64,000 nucleotides of DNA from Prunus persica (lineage: Eukaryota > Streptophyta > Magnoliopsida > Rosales > Rosaceae), in contig NC_034016.1 in the NCBI RefSeq assembly GCF_000346465.2, positions 215,041 to 279,040 of the forward strand. The letters run 5' to 3'. The notes under the pieces were generated by a model. The model worked only from the letters and a program-made list of their open reading frames with translations, ran no database searches and was not told where the DNA came from. The translations under genes were made by a program, and so were the position numbers. Positions 11,737 through 23,408 of the stretch are shown in pieces (position 1 is the first letter of the stretch; every line of letters begins with the position of its first letter).

Positions 11737-11845
11737 GTTTGGTTCAATTGTGCACTAGTTTATGGCCTAAACCGAATCAACCAATTTAGATTGTCATGTC
11801 TCATTGGGATTAGGTGTACGGTTTGAGGTTTAAATTGAACCAAAC
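11737..11845. repeat. Small foldback element
   Basis: GTTTGGTTCAATT at 11737-11749 is inverted as AATTGAACCAAAC at 11833-11845. A second inner pair (CCTAAACCG / CGGTTTGAGG) is nested inside. It is probably a degenerate MITE; no target duplication was recognised. Confidence 0.4.
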
Positions 11846-13482
11846 GGACTGATCACCCCTAATTCTATTGTTCATGACGTTGAAGACAGAGAATACAGCC
11901 TTATTGCATTCAAGCAAAGAACATGACATGATCATGATATCGATGGATTGAATACGAAAATGCATGAACCATACGAAAAATGGAGTTTCCATGAAATATC
12001 TATGATACACGGAGTCATATACTGAGCTATCATGCATGTGGCATACTTACTATAGCTAGCTAAGCCGAAGCCTAAGCCTACACTTGTGGTTGGTCATCTC
12101 ATCTCATCTCATGGCTTGATGAGATTGTACGTCAAAGAAAATCACTCCAAATAGAGCCTCAGAGATCCTTTAATATATAATCATAAGCAGAGGGTAGACC
12201 CGTATCGAAAGGATAATAAACCACAAAAACAAAAACAGAAACACAGAAAGGAAGAGTGCAATTGAATCAAGTGACTTAATCTCAAGGGCTTTGAAGGTGA
12301 TCCCCCCCCCGCATCAAGATTCACATGTGCCATCGAGCCCCAGCTATGGCGACTGCGTCTCCAACTGTTTGATATTATTAAGATTTAAGACCAAAACCCA
12401 AAATTATGAAAGCTAAGAGGAATGCTAATAATGCATATAAAATTGCGGCCGTCCAATCAACCGCGAAAATCCCAAGAAGGTTTAATAGCTGTTTTTCCAA
12501 GCCTTGCTTTGGAGACAATCAAGTATCTCATAATTATATTACTTTTTATTTTCTTGGGATCGTTTCTTGCTTTAAATACTTCCTTTATACTAATTACAAA
12601 CCAAATAACAAGTGCTGCTCCAAAGTCACTGTGGAGCGCGTGGTGGAATGTATTATACATATATGATCAAATTCAAAGTTCAGATTTTTTTGATGAGGGC
12701 CATTGGCTTAGGTCTCACATTTTCAACCAACTATTATATCTACCATTTTCTAGAAATGTGTTAACCTTAATTCAAATTATTACATTTTCAATCATGCTTT
12801 GATTTTCAAGTACCTTGTAGGGAAATTTATTAGAATTGCATAATTTAGTAAGAGAGAGTTTATTTTGAACTGAGGAACTAAATCTTTATTACTGTGGCTC
12901 TTTGGTCATTTTTTCAACGAATTATCTCTACGTATTTGACTATTTTCGACTCTAAAATCGACTGTTTGATTTTTTATTTTCCTTTGCTCTTCTTCTTTCT
13001 CTCTCCTTTTCCTCAATACTTCAATTTAACAACAAGTCACCATGTAGTGGTTGTTGAAATATAATTCAATTGATAACTAACTAGTAAGTAAGTAGAGTGA
13101 TCCCAAATATATGGTAGTGAGACATGGTCACATATGACAAGGTCACAAGGGTAATGAGAATTAATGTGTAAGAAAAATAATAGGAGATGGAAGAAGGAAG
13201 ACAATCCTTTAGTGTTATTGACTAACTGATTGGAGAGTGGAACCACTCTCCAGAGAAGCAGGTGATGAAGAAGGCAAGGGGGGTAAATTATAGGAAAAAA
13301 GCCATCCTAGTCTCAGACTTGCTTTTTACGAAAGCTTTAACCATCCCCGTCGGCGTAGTCACCGGCCGTCAACCTTTACCCCTAAATCAAAGCCCTCCCG
13401 TTGACAATCATCATGATATTTAAGCCCCATGACACCATCTCCACGTAAAATTTGATTCATTGCTCAAACTCAAAACTCACAC

Positions 13483-13488
<6 letters not shown>

Positions 13489-13516
<28 letters not shown>
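13489..13516. repeat. AG microsatellite in the NAC 5' leader
   Basis: AG repeats about 110 bp before the NAC start codon, most likely in the 5' untranslated region or core promoter. GA/CT tracts are common in plant leaders. Confidence 0.9.
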
Positions 13517-13521
<5 letters not shown>

Positions 13522-13622
13522 AAGCTAGCTAACTGAATTGTTAGTGCAATATTGCTGTAGATATATACATATTGAGAGTGAAAACATATATATTTGAAAG
13601 AGATTGGTGATTAACTAGGGAT

Positions 13623-15533
13623 ATGGCTAATTCATCGACTGGGGGTGTGCCTCCAGGGTTTCGATTCCATCCGACAGACGAAGAGCTGCTTCACTACTAT
13701 TTGAAGAAGAAGGTCTCGTTTCAGAAGTTTGACATGGAGGTGATTAGAGAGGTGGACTTGAATAAGATGGAACCTTGGGAGTTGCAAGGTATGTAAACTT
13801 GTCAATTAATTTTCTTGTTTGCAGTAGTGTTATATCTTGAGCTTAATTATAATCTAGTTTTGCCAAGAGCTTCATATGTAGTGTGCTAGGAACAGGCTTG
13901 GAATGATTGATCTTTCCTTCTAGGATTGTCTTTACTCGATCTTAATTGGTTTTGGTTAGATCAATTATATATAGACACACACATACCAAGAATTTAACAT
14001 ATAATTGATAAATTATATTTGCAAATTTGTTATTTTTTTTTTCACGTTATTCTAGAATAGATCGAGTAAAATTGATAAAATATAATGATTTGTACAAGTT
14101 TCTCAATTCCATAAAAATAAAGTTGCTCAATTTGCCATATCAAAATGAATTGGTCGAACTACCTATGTAAGATTCAAGATTTTCTATGTAAATCTTTCCC
14201 TGTCCTTATTTAGCTGCTCTTTCTTCAAGATACGGCTATGGCTTTCTCATGTAGTGAGTCAAGTCAACCAATTGACCAGGGTATACACATTCTCTCTCTG
14301 TGCCACATAAAAAGTTTGTGATAAAATTAGCTAAGAACAATTAATGAAGCGACTTCAACACATCTATCTGCAATATGCTCCTATCGTATGCTTTAACTAA
14401 TTGTTTAGTTTCTCCTAATACAATCTGATATATCTCTCTAATTAATTCATTAATTTTGTGTGTTTATGTATGTATGTACGTACAGAGAGATGTAGGATCG
14501 GATCGACACCACAAAATGAGTGGTACTTTTTCAGCCACAAGGACAGGAAGTACCCAACAGGTTCTCGGACAAATAGGGCTACAAATGCTGGGTTTTGGAA
14601 GGCAACAGGGCGGGACAAGTGCATCCGAAACACCTTCAAGAAGATTGGCATGAGAAAAACCCTTGTTTTCTACAGAGGGAGAGCTCCCCATGGCCAAAAG
14701 ACCGACTGGATTATGCATGAGTATCGCCTTGAAGATGGTGATGATCCTCAAGGAAACTTATCTAGTGTAAGTCTTTAAAACATTAACTAAATGAGAGATT
14801 TTAATTTGCAAGCACAAATATATATAACCTTATAAAAATGCAGGAAGATGGGTGGGTGATCTGCAGGGTATTCAAGAAGAAGAACTTATTCAAGGTTGGG
14901 AATGAAGGGGGAAGCTCGAGCATGAACTCATCGGATCATCAACAGCTCAACAACACATCAAGCACCAACCAAGCTCGCTCCTTCATGCATACCCACAGAG
15001 ACAATGAATACTTACTACGCCAACAACACAGTCAAGCCTTCGAACTAAACAACCCAGGCCTTCACTACGCCCACCTCCAGCCACCCCCTCAGTACTCTCT
15101 TTTCCAACCCCAAGCCCTAATCCCAACCCACAAGCCCATCGCCGGCTACGACTACACTCAGCTCCCTTCCGACGACTCCCCGGGCCACGGCATGGTGAAG
15201 CAGCTCATGACAAACCCTAGAGACTGTGAGAGTGGCAGTGAGAGCCTCCGGTACCAAGCGTGTGAGCCGGGGTTGGAAGTTGGGACGTGCGAACCAAATC
15301 AAGCACCAATGGTTGCAGGAGGAGGTGGAAGAGATCATCATGATCAGGGTGGCATGAATGAATGGGGGATGCTGGACCGCCTTGTTACGTCTCATCTCGG
15401 AAATGATCAAGACTCGTCGTCGAAAGGAGCAAGATATGATCAGAATGCAAATGCTGCTGCATCCTCCGTCACCCAAATTAATAACCACCTGTCTTTGCGT
15501 GGAGAGATGGATTTTTGGGGGTATGGAAAATAG
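13623..15533 (+). CDS. NAC transcription factor, SOMBRERO/BEARSKIN-like
   Basis: Three exons, 13623-13788, 14486-14766 and 14844-15533, give a protein of 378 residues. The NAC domain occupies roughly residues 7-165: [18 protein letters not shown], a helix with [12 protein letters not shown], then [27 protein letters not shown] and a segment ending in DWIMHEYRL, followed by [14 protein letters not shown]. The intron positions are those usual for NAC genes. The C-terminal half is a His/Gln/Asn/Pro-rich activation region ending [10 protein letters not shown]. Overall it most resembles the SMB/BRN1/BRN2 clade, which drives root-cap maturation and cell release in Arabidopsis; clade assignment is from memory. 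It should bind DNA as a dimer in the nucleus. No lesions are seen. Confidence 0.9.
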
Positions 15534-16573
15534 TAATAACGGCCGCAAGTGTTGTTGGGAATCTTATTATTAGAAAGATGGGTTAGAGAGTTACCCATGG
15601 CAACTAAAAATGGCTCTAACCCTATCCATATATTAATATTATATAATTTAATACTCAATTGTACTTGATTGAAATGACATGTTTTTTCTACATGAAAATG
15701 ATCAGCACACCCAATCCACCTCAGCTCTTATTAGCTTGCAACGGTACACTTATCCCTTGACGACCTTAATTCCACAAGGTACAAAATCAAAAGAACCAAG
15801 TTTATACGATAAGACAATTGCAGTCCTCCAGAACTGTACGTAGGGAGTATAATTATGTTAGACAATTATACCAGTGTATGTATGTACGTATGTTCTTAAA
15901 AATTACAATACAAAAGTACGGTATATGATGTCAATTACAAGAGCTAGCTAGCCTATAGCGTAAATATATTATAAGTAAGAACAATAATACTACCAATTAA
16001 TGCATAACATTATCATTGTTGAAATATAACTCAAAATAAAAATAAATTGTTATATATATCATATAATTGTGCAATTACAGTCCAAAATGCTATATAAAAT
16101 ATTTGTATTAGAAAATGTACACACGTGTAAATAATAGTTAGACAATTATATTATACTATAAACTGTAATACAATTGTGTTACTATATAATTTAGAAAAAA
16201 AGAAGTTATTAATTTAAATATTTGCCGATAAATATCAGTAAAACAATGTTATCTCCTGAGATCAGATGCGTAGAGAGGGTAATTTCGTCTACCACCAAGT
16301 TGGGGGCGCAGAGAAATATCAATTGTCTCAGGGACAGGGTTGTCATAAAATAAAATAATATTCACCCTTAAAACCAACGACATGTAGCGTTGGGTTTGTT
16401 TGTAAGATTGAAAGCCAGGAAACGGCGGGTCGCGTTATGCACCAATATAAAACTCATTTGCCCCCTCTCTCGAAATTAAACCAAAAGCAACAAAGCGCTG
16501 CATTCTCTGATTTCAGATTTTGAGAGACAAGTAGTTCGGACTTCGGGTTCGGAGGTCTTTAGCTTTAGCAAAG
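15534..16573. other. Intergenic, NAC 3' region and WHY2 promoter
   Basis: AT-rich sequence without a supportable gene. The first part must hold the NAC 3' untranslated region. From about 16260 the composition becomes more promoter-like before WHY2. Confidence 0.6.
16446..16452 (+). promoter_or_regulatory. Possible TATA box of WHY2
   Basis: TATAAAA lies 128 bp before the WHY2 start codon. This would place transcription start near 16480 and leave a leader of about 95 bases. It is supported by position and motif only. Confidence 0.35.
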
Positions 16574-18959
16574 ATGATGAAGGTTTTGCGCCTCTTGTCC
16601 TCCTCCAGGTACCAACTCTCTTTTATTTCTTTTTTCTTTTTTTTTTTCATTTTACCTTGAAAAGAAAAAAACCCTTTGTTTATTTTCCTTAAACCCTGAA
16701 AATATAGCGTGAAAAATCTACCTTGTCGAGAAACTGAGCTTGAATCGTATGAATTGGCTGCTAAGAAATTAAGGATTTCCTTTTTATCAGTCAGTCAATG
16801 TAAATTTCCTGTATATATAGGTGTGTTGGAAATAAAGGTTGAAACTTTGAGTTGCAATGTTTTGTTTTGTCAATATGGGTATGTATATTATTTGTATTAT
16901 AAAAATACGTTATGTTCAAATTCTGATTTTCACTGTATGGTATGGTACCCACATTGAACTTTTACTTTGTTCTAACACACCTATAGACTTCCACACTCGC
17001 ATGAATTGGCCATTTCATTGATGTCGTCTTATTTCCTAGTTGACTGTTCATTTGTTACACTGAGAATTAACAAGAAACAAGATGACCTGAAAGGCTGAAA
17101 GTCATCCCTGTTTAGCTGTATGGACACTATCAGCTTCCAATTTTGGAGCATTATCTTGAAAGTGCTGAAACCCGGTTCTTGTAATGGATCCAACCTTTTT
17201 GCTGTGGTCCGAATTTAAGGTGAAAATGATGTTGTACTTGTTTCTTAAGAAGGTAAATTTTATCAGTTTTTGAATGGTTTTTCATCGAATTGGCTAACTC
17301 TAACAACACTTCAAACACTTCCCCATTCCTAGGATTAGTCTCCATAATCTCGTCTCTTAGTATTTTTCTGCTTTTCTTTGTTGAAAAAGGAACCAGTTCC
17401 CCACTAGAGGTGCTTTATCAATGCATGCTTATACACATAGCAGCAGCTTTTCAACTGCCAGTAAGAGTTTTTCTGTTAAAGGTAATTTGTTAAAACAGTC
17501 AATTTTAATTTTTATCTCTTACATCTTTCTTTCCTGTTGGATAAAGTTTACTCTGCTTATCTGTGTTCTTTTGTTTCTGAACCTGCAGGAACTAGTGCTC
17601 ATAATGTATTTGCTTCTTTTAATATCTTCAAAGGAAAAGCTGCACTCTCTTTGAATCCTGTTCTCCCAACATTCACCAAATTGGAAGTATGCATCTTTAC
17701 TTTTTCATTCATAATTTCATTGATCTCCTTCTTATGAAGGGATTCAAGGAGGTATCTCCTCATTCATCTCTTTATATATTGTATAGTCTGGAAATCTTGT
17801 AGTTAGTCGGCGTGGTGTTGTCATGTTGAAGTTCACTCCTGCCATTGGCGAGCGCAAGTATGACTGGGAAAAGAACCAGGTAATTTCCATAGCGGTTCTT
17901 ATTTACATTGTCTTGATTTTCATTTTGTTTACTTTCCAAATAACTAAGTAATCTCAATGACATTTGTTAGGTATTTGCTTTATCAGCAACGGAGGTTGGC
18001 TCTCTGATAAGCTTGGGTCCCAAGGATTCTTGTGAACTCTTTCATGACCCCTCAATGAAATCAAGGTTGATTTTCTGACCTGCTACTTTTGCGGAAACAT
18101 GTGTAACAAGTGATTTCTTTTTTCCTTACCTCATGGAAAGAACTGCATTTTGATAATACAATTTTCAGAGGGCATCATTTTTTTGTTTCAATGTGAAAAC
18201 ATCAGTTGTTTTTGTATTATTTTCGGGAATAGATAGTAATTGGCTTTAATGAGCAATTCATGTTACAGTAATGCTGGTCAAGTGAGGAAGAGCTTGTCAA
18301 TTAAGTGTCATGCAGATGGCAGTGGCTACTTGGTTTCTTTGGGTAAGAACACTATATCTTCTTGTATTCCCTTGTTTACTTAAATGAATGTGAAGTTCTT
18401 ACTAAGTGAATTATCTGCTTGTATTTACATTTTCTGAAAAAATAAAATAAAATTGAGTTTGCGATTTGTCAAGTGTTGCTTTAAATTCGAGCAAGTGATT
18501 TGAAGTTTCGATGCTTTGAGTAAAAATTCTGTGTGCTTTTAGTTACTGAACCTTGGTCTAAAGTTGTACTTTTGCTTCATTTAGTCATGTGGCTATAGAG
18601 ATATATGGGATTGATGCTATCTACATTTGACATTGTGCCCCCTACTTTTGGTGACAGCTGTTGTGAACAACCTCCTCAAAACCAAAGAGAATTTCATAGT
18701 TCCTGTCACAGCTGCTGAATTTGCTGTTATGAAGACTGCTTGCAGTGTATGACATGACTATGAATATAAAGTTTCTTATAACTGGAATGATAATTAGGGA
18801 TATGCATTTTGATGCTTGTAATAAAAACAAATATTTCTTGTGCAGTTTGTGCTGCCCCACATCATGGGTTGGGATAGGTTGATGAGCAATATGCCGACAG
18901 TTGTAGGAGGGCAACAATCAAAAGTGGTTCCACAACTTTTGGATGAGTGGGATAGATGA
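16574..18959 (+). CDS. WHY2: WHIRLY2, organellar single-stranded-DNA-binding protein
   Basis: Eight exons: 16574-16608, 17408-17481, 17589-17686, 17787-17879, 17971-18065, 18269-18342, 18658-18746 and 18846-18959, giving 223 residues with consistent phases. The N-terminus is short, basic and Ser-rich, fitting a mitochondrial targeting peptide. KGKAAL (residues 51-56) is the Whirly signature needed for higher-order assembly. It is followed by [30 protein letters not shown] and a segment with GSGYLVSL. The C-terminus, ending LLDEWDR, is acidic and carries a Trp as in WHY2 proteins. Whirly tetramers bind single-stranded DNA and protect organellar genomes from error-prone repair; WHY2 is the mitochondrial paralogue. 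All residues expected from the family appear to be present. Confidence 0.93.
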
Positions 18960-19266
18960 AGTCCACCGGTAATCTCGTCCGTAGCAAGCTTAAGGAACTT
19001 GGACTTGCAAACTTTTGTTCCTAGTACCTTGGACTTGCAAGATTGTGTGCTTTAGCATGGACTTATCGTGTATAGTGTATTTTGATCTGTTGCCAAAAGC
19101 TTATTTGACCTGGTGTAGACATTTTTGGCTTAAGATGCTCAAGCGACTATTTTCAGCATGTTATGTATTTAAGATAATACTAGTGGGTTTGAGCTGATTT
19201 ATGGGGATGTTTTGCTTGAAGCCTTCGAAATGAAAGGTTCTGATTAATGAATAGATTCGAATCTCC

Positions 19267-19372
19267 AGCGCAGCGGGCTGGCCCGGGCAACAGGCCCCAA
19301 GCAGCCCAAGTCGACCTCCAGCGCAGCCAAATCAGCCCGGGCAACAGGCGGGCCCCACGAACCCGGGCAGGC
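19267..19372. repeat. GC-rich duplicated subterminal unit
   Basis: A block of about 53 bp beginning CTCCAGCGCAGC and containing CCCGGGCAACAGGC occurs twice in tandem near the left end of the Harbinger element, with a further partial CCCGGGCAGGCCC. It is much richer in GC than its surroundings. Confidence 0.75.
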
Positions 19373-19654
19373 CCAAGGGCAAAAATGGACTGGGTTTGAG
19401 CCTGAGATAAGGTGACGTCAGCGCTGACGTCATCACCACCAACGGTTACTTGCCACGTGTCGGCACCGGGTGGCTCCGATTGGATTTTTTTCAGAAATCC
19501 TACGGTTCTCATTTTTTTGGCCAAAAAAATTTAAAAAAAATCCTAAAAAATCCTAAAAAATCCGAAAAAATTCAGAAATTTTTTTTAAAAAAATACCAAA
19601 AATTTATGTATTTTTTCCCTATAAATACCTAACCATTTTATCTACTTTCAACAC

Positions 19655-19985
19655 CAAATCTTCATACAATTTCTTCTCCATACAACATTTTCTACTCTCC
19701 ACTCACATAATTCATTTTCCACACCAAATCTCCATACAAACTCATCTCCTTCCAAAATTTTTTACTCTCTACTCATATTTTTCACTTTCCACACAATTCC
19801 ATACAAACTCTTCTCCTTCCAATATTTTTTACTCTCTACTCATATTTTCCACTTTCCACACCAATTCCATACAAACTCTTCTCCTTCCAATATTTTTTAC
19901 TCTCTACTCATAATTTTCCACTTTCCACACCAATTCCATACAAACTCTTCTCCTTCCAATATTTTTTACTATCCACTCACATTTT
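19655..19985 (+). repeat. Tandem repeat of about 68 bp in the ORF1 leader
   Basis: Five degenerate units, each containing TCCATACAAACTCTTCTCC or a close variant and then a TTTTTACTCTCTACTCA-like block. They lie directly before the ORF1 start codon, so they probably form its pyrimidine-rich 5' leader. Confidence 0.85.
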
Positions 19986-20017
19986 TGTACAACTTTCCAT
20001 TTGTAGAAAATAAACAA

Positions 20018-21087
20018 ATGTCATCTTCTGTTGAAATCGGAGGCTCGTGGTCAACCCTAGAAGATATTGCATTGTGCGAGTCGTGGGTGAACGTTAGTCA
20101 TGACCCTATCACGGGCAATGAGATGAAGTTCCATCATATGTGGAGCAAAATTCATGGAGAATTTTGTCAAAGATCGGGTTCCATTCGGACCGAAATGGCT
20201 TTGTCTAGTAGATGGAAAATTCTAAACAAAGAGTTAGGGAAATGGAGAAATGCCTTGACAAAAGCAAAGGACAACATTCAGAGCGGTGCGAATCTTTCCG
20301 ATGAGGTAAAATATTTTTAATTGCCATTTTAATCAATTTAATGTAACTTTTTTTTATTGCATATTCTATTTCTTTACATAATCAATTTTTGTTTTTGCAT
20401 TTTCAATTTGTCTATATTTATTTACATAATCAATTTTATTCTTGCATTTCAAAATAGTTTATAATTTCTTGCATTGTATATTTTTTTAATGCACTTCCAA
20501 TTATTTATTTTGAATAGATCATACAAGCACAAATGTGATTCGGTGCCACGGGGCAAGGGAAAAAAAGTTTTGTGCATTTCCAATGTTGGGAAATTGTCAA
20601 GGATTGTTCCAGATTCAAAATTATTCCTACCGCACCCCCGGTTGTGTTGCATGAGACGCCGCTCCACGAATCGCCATCAACCGAATCGCCATTGGACTCC
20701 CCAATGGAAACGGAGTCACCACTCCCACGTCCGCCGAGACCTATTGGGAGAAAGGCGGCAAAGGCCAAGAGAGGGGCCACTTCGAACATTGATTGTGTTC
20801 AAATATTCGAGCAAATAGCTAAGAACAACTCTCTAAGATTGGAGAGAGACTTGAGGAGAGATGAAGCGGACAAGGCACGATTGGAAGCCTTTGCAATTGA
20901 AAAGCAACATGCAAAAGAAAAAGACGACGATGAGAGAGAGATGAAAATCATGGCCATGGATACGAGCCATATGTCTCCTGAAACAAAGGCTTATTGGAAG
21001 CATAAACGAAGGGATGTGATGAGAAGAAAACTTTTCCATGACGACGGACCTAGCAATACGGATTGGCTAAATGATGAAAACCATTAA
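20018..21087 (+). pseudogene. Harbinger ORF1 (Myb/trihelix-like DNA-binding protein), broken
   Basis: Exon 1 (20018-20305) encodes GGSWSTLEDIALCESWVN and the rest of a Myb/trihelix-like domain. Exon 2 would run from 20518 to 21087 and contains the conserved CWEIVKDCSRF block, a Pro-rich stretch and a charged helical C-terminus. The intron phase is 0 with good GT/AG sites. Seven codons into exon 2 the frame meets TGA at 20536-20538, where relatives usually have a Trp; the frame is open again immediately afterwards. In Harbinger systems ORF1 binds terminal sequences and helps bring in the transposase. This copy should therefore need a partner in trans. An alternative acceptor downstream could in principle bypass the stop. 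Confidence 0.8.
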
Positions 21088-21389
21088 ATTGTATTGTTGT
21101 ATTTTTTTATAATTGTTGTTTTTTTTTTAAAATTGTTGTATTATCCTTTAATTTGTTGTATTGTTTCTTTTTTATTCAATCAAAAAAGCATTCTATAATT
21201 GGACTATTTATTACAAACATTTGAGCATTCCTCACAAAGATTAATTAAAAACAAACCTTCATTTATTGCAAACAACACACAAAACAAACCACACACAAAA
21301 TCATAATAATTCCAAACAAAGAACCACACACAAAAACAAAGCATAATTAAAAACAAAGCATAATTCCAAACAAATCACGAATGTAGCCT

Positions 21390-22751
21390 TCATCCATTGT
21401 GATTGCCTTTCATCTGCCACAAGTGCTCGATCAAGTCAACTTGACGTCTTTCGTGAACATATGAAGATTGCATTTCTTGATAACGATCAATCATGGGGTT
21501 GTTGAATCGACCATCCTGAAGTAATGGTTCGGGCTCCATTGGTAGTCCATTTGGTCCCATCGGCCTTTCATATATTCTTGTCAACGCCGTGTTCATAGGA
21601 TCGGGTTCAAACACCTCTGGAGCATCGTAGTCATACTCATCCTCCACAATCATGTTGTGGAGGATGATGCAAGTCATCATAATACTCCTCAGCACCTCCT
21701 CGTCTAGCATCCGAGCAGCACCCCTGATAATTGCCCAACGAGCTTGCAAGATACCGAAACACCTTTCCACGTGTTTCCTGTAACCTTCTTGAAATGAAGC
21801 AAAGCTTCTTTCCTTCTCGGATTGGGGATTCGGAATTGTTTTCACGAATGTCGTCCACCTAGGATAAATTCCATCGGCAAGGTAGTACGCACCAGAGTAT
21901 ACGGTATTGTTGATTTGGTATGTGACCTGAGGGCAATGACCTCGCAATACCTCGTCGAACACCGGGGATTGACCAAGGACATTGAGGTCATTCTGAGATC
22001 CGGCAACCCCGAAAAAGGCATGCCAAACCCAAGTGTCGAATGAAGCTACGGCCTCCAAAATGATACTTTTTTGGCCCTTCCGATTCCCATAGTCTCCTTG
22101 CCACGCAGTAGGACAATTCTTCCACTGCCAATGCATGCAATCGATGCTTCCGATCATTCCTGGGAAACCTCGAGCCTCGCCTTTTTGTAGAAGCCTTTGC
22201 AGGTCCCTCGGAGTGGGTTTGCGAAGGTACTCCCTCGTGTACAAATTTTCCACTGCATCACAGAATCTCACCAAGCACTCTAGGATAGTAGATTTTCCCA
22301 TCCTTGCAATTTCATCCACCTGCTCTGCAGATGCCCCATAAGCAAGCATCCGCAAAGCAGCTGTAAGTTTTTGCTCCGGGATAAGACCCAAAACTCCAAC
22401 AGCATCATGCTTTTGAATGAAGTATGTGTCGTAATTACAAATATCATGCATGATTTTTTGGAACAAATGTGGCTGCATTCTATATCTCTCTCGAAACTTA
22501 TGAGCAGGATATAACGAATTTGGGATAAAGTAATCCTCCAAGAGATTCTTACCCCGAGACTCTCTGCGTCTGTCCACATTCGGGGCACGACGACGATGGT
22601 GTTGGCTTGATTGATTCATCATACACACCGCGGCTACTTCAAGCATTTCCTCCTCTTCTTCATCGGCGTCCCGATCTTCTTCCTCACGTCTACGCTGGAT
22701 TTCTTTCCATTCTTTCTGTTGCCTCTCCAACACCCTCCTGAAGTTTGACAT
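21390..22751 (-). CDS. PIF/Harbinger transposase (DDE superfamily, HARBI1-like)
   Basis: An uninterrupted frame of 453 residues from MSNFRRVLERQQ. The N-terminus is Arg/Glu-rich. The DDE nuclease domain has GSIDCMHW (Asp at about 204), YYLADGIYPRW (Asp about 293) and HVERCFGILQARW (Glu about 329). Next come RMLDEEVLRSIMMTCIILHN and an acidic tail. These are the expected catalytic positions of the family, and the length is normal. It should cut and paste elements at TTA/TAA sites together with the ORF1 protein. It converges with ORF1; their stops are about 300 bp apart. No lesion is visible, so the protein could still be active. Confidence 0.92.
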   Translation of the reverse strand: MSNFRRVLERQQKEWKEIQRRREEEDRDADEEEEEMLEVAAVCMMNQSSQHHRRRAPNVDRRRESRGKNLLEDYFIPNSLYPAHKFRERYRMQPHLFQKIMHDICNYDTYFIQKHDAVGVLGLIPEQKLTAALRMLAYGASAEQVDEIARMGKSTILECLVRFCDAVENLYTREYLRKPTPRDLQRLLQKGEARGFPGMIGSIDCMHWQWKNCPTAWQGDYGNRKGQKSIILEAVASFDTWVWHAFFGVAGSQNDLNVLGQSPVFDEVLRGHCPQVTYQINNTVYSGAYYLADGIYPRWTTFVKTIPNPQSEKERSFASFQEGYRKHVERCFGILQARWAIIRGAARMLDEEVLRSIMMTCIILHNMIVEDEYDYDAPEVFEPDPMNTALTRIYERPMGPNGLPMEPEPLLQDGRFNNPMIDRYQEMQSSYVHERRQVDLIEHLWQMKGNHNG

Positions 22752-22865
22752 TGAGAGTATAATGGGAAATTGTAAAATCTGAGAAATGAAGGAATATATC
22801 AGAGATGGTGTGAGAGGAGTGGTGTTGATGGTGTAGTTATATAGAGGGATTCAGAAGATAGAGAT

Positions 22866-23155
22866 GACACGTGGCACAATTTTAGAGGGTGAAAATCTTA
22901 TCTGAAATCTGAGATCACTATTTGTAAAAAAATATCTGAAAATCTTATCAGACATGGGACACGTGGCACAATTTTATAGGGTAAAAATCTTATCTGAAAT
23001 ATGAGATTATAATTTTTTAAAAATATCTGAAAATCTTATCTGACATGGGACACGTGGCACAATTTTAGAGGGTGAAAATTTTATCGAAAATCTGAGATTA
23101 TAATTTTTATTAATGAATATCCGAAAATTTTATCTGGAATAAGACACGTGGCAAC
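22866..23155. repeat. Tandem subterminal repeats each carrying a G-box
   Basis: GACACGTGG starts at 22866, 22958, 23049 and 23143, a period of 91-94 bp. Each of the first three is followed by CACAATTTTA and a GGGT(G/A)AAAAT-like block; the fourth is diverged. The core CACGTG with flanking A/T is the plant G-box/ABRE type. The reverse form TGCCACGTGTC occurs once near the left end (about 19450). They lie upstream of the transposase gene on its own strand, so they could act as promoter elements or as transposase-binding repeats. Confidence 0.85.
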
Positions 23156-23316
23156 CGAGATTCACATCCGAAAATCTTATCCGAAAATTTAATTACAAAA
23201 GATTATCAAAATTAATGATTTAAAGTATAAAAAAATAGGAAATAAAGTACAATGAATAGTAATTGCCCTAGACTTGCCCTAGACTTTGCCCTTGTGGGTG
23301 GAACCACAAATGGCAA

Positions 23317-23348
23317 GGCTGACACTATTCACGTGAATAGTGTCAGCC
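23317..23348. repeat. Perfect 32-bp palindrome centred on CACGTG
   Basis: The 32 bases are their own reverse complement, with no loop, centred on CACGTG at 23330-23335. It sits about 60 bp inside the right terminus of the Harbinger element. It could form a cruciform or be bound symmetrically by a dimer. Confidence 0.95.
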
Positions 23349-23408
23349 CTTGCTTGCCCTAGCTTGCCCTTGCCTTAGACTTTGCCCTAAGGGGTGGAGT
23401 TGCTCTTA

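Larger units (their letters stand above)
9780..13622. other. Intergenic region with small repeats
   Basis: No supportable gene. The interval holds the upstream regions of two divergent genes (DCD to the left, NAC to the right). It contains an AT microsatellite (10504-10528), a MITE-like hairpin (10615-10728), a small foldback (11737-11845) and an AG microsatellite just before the NAC gene. The rest is AT-rich sequence with only short random frames. Confidence 0.7.
19256..23405. mobile_element. PIF/Harbinger DNA transposon
   Basis: Two convergent genes, a Myb/trihelix-like ORF1 on plus and a DDE transposase on minus, are the standard content of plant PIF/Harbinger elements. The right end is clear: read inward it starts GAGCAACTCCACCCC, and TTA follows at 23406, fitting the 3-bp TTA/TAA target site. 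The left end near 19256 is degenerate (a CTCCAGCGC-like remnant) and its exact edge is uncertain. Subterminal regions carry GC-rich repeats on the left, tandem G-box repeats on the right and a 32-bp palindrome. The element lies about 300 bp beyond the WHY2 stop codon. Confidence 0.88.

Noticed and set aside
19655..19985. Regular repeats that might suggest an array such as a CRISPR
   Set aside because: The units are contiguous, degenerate tandem copies without unique spacers, in a plant transposon leader.
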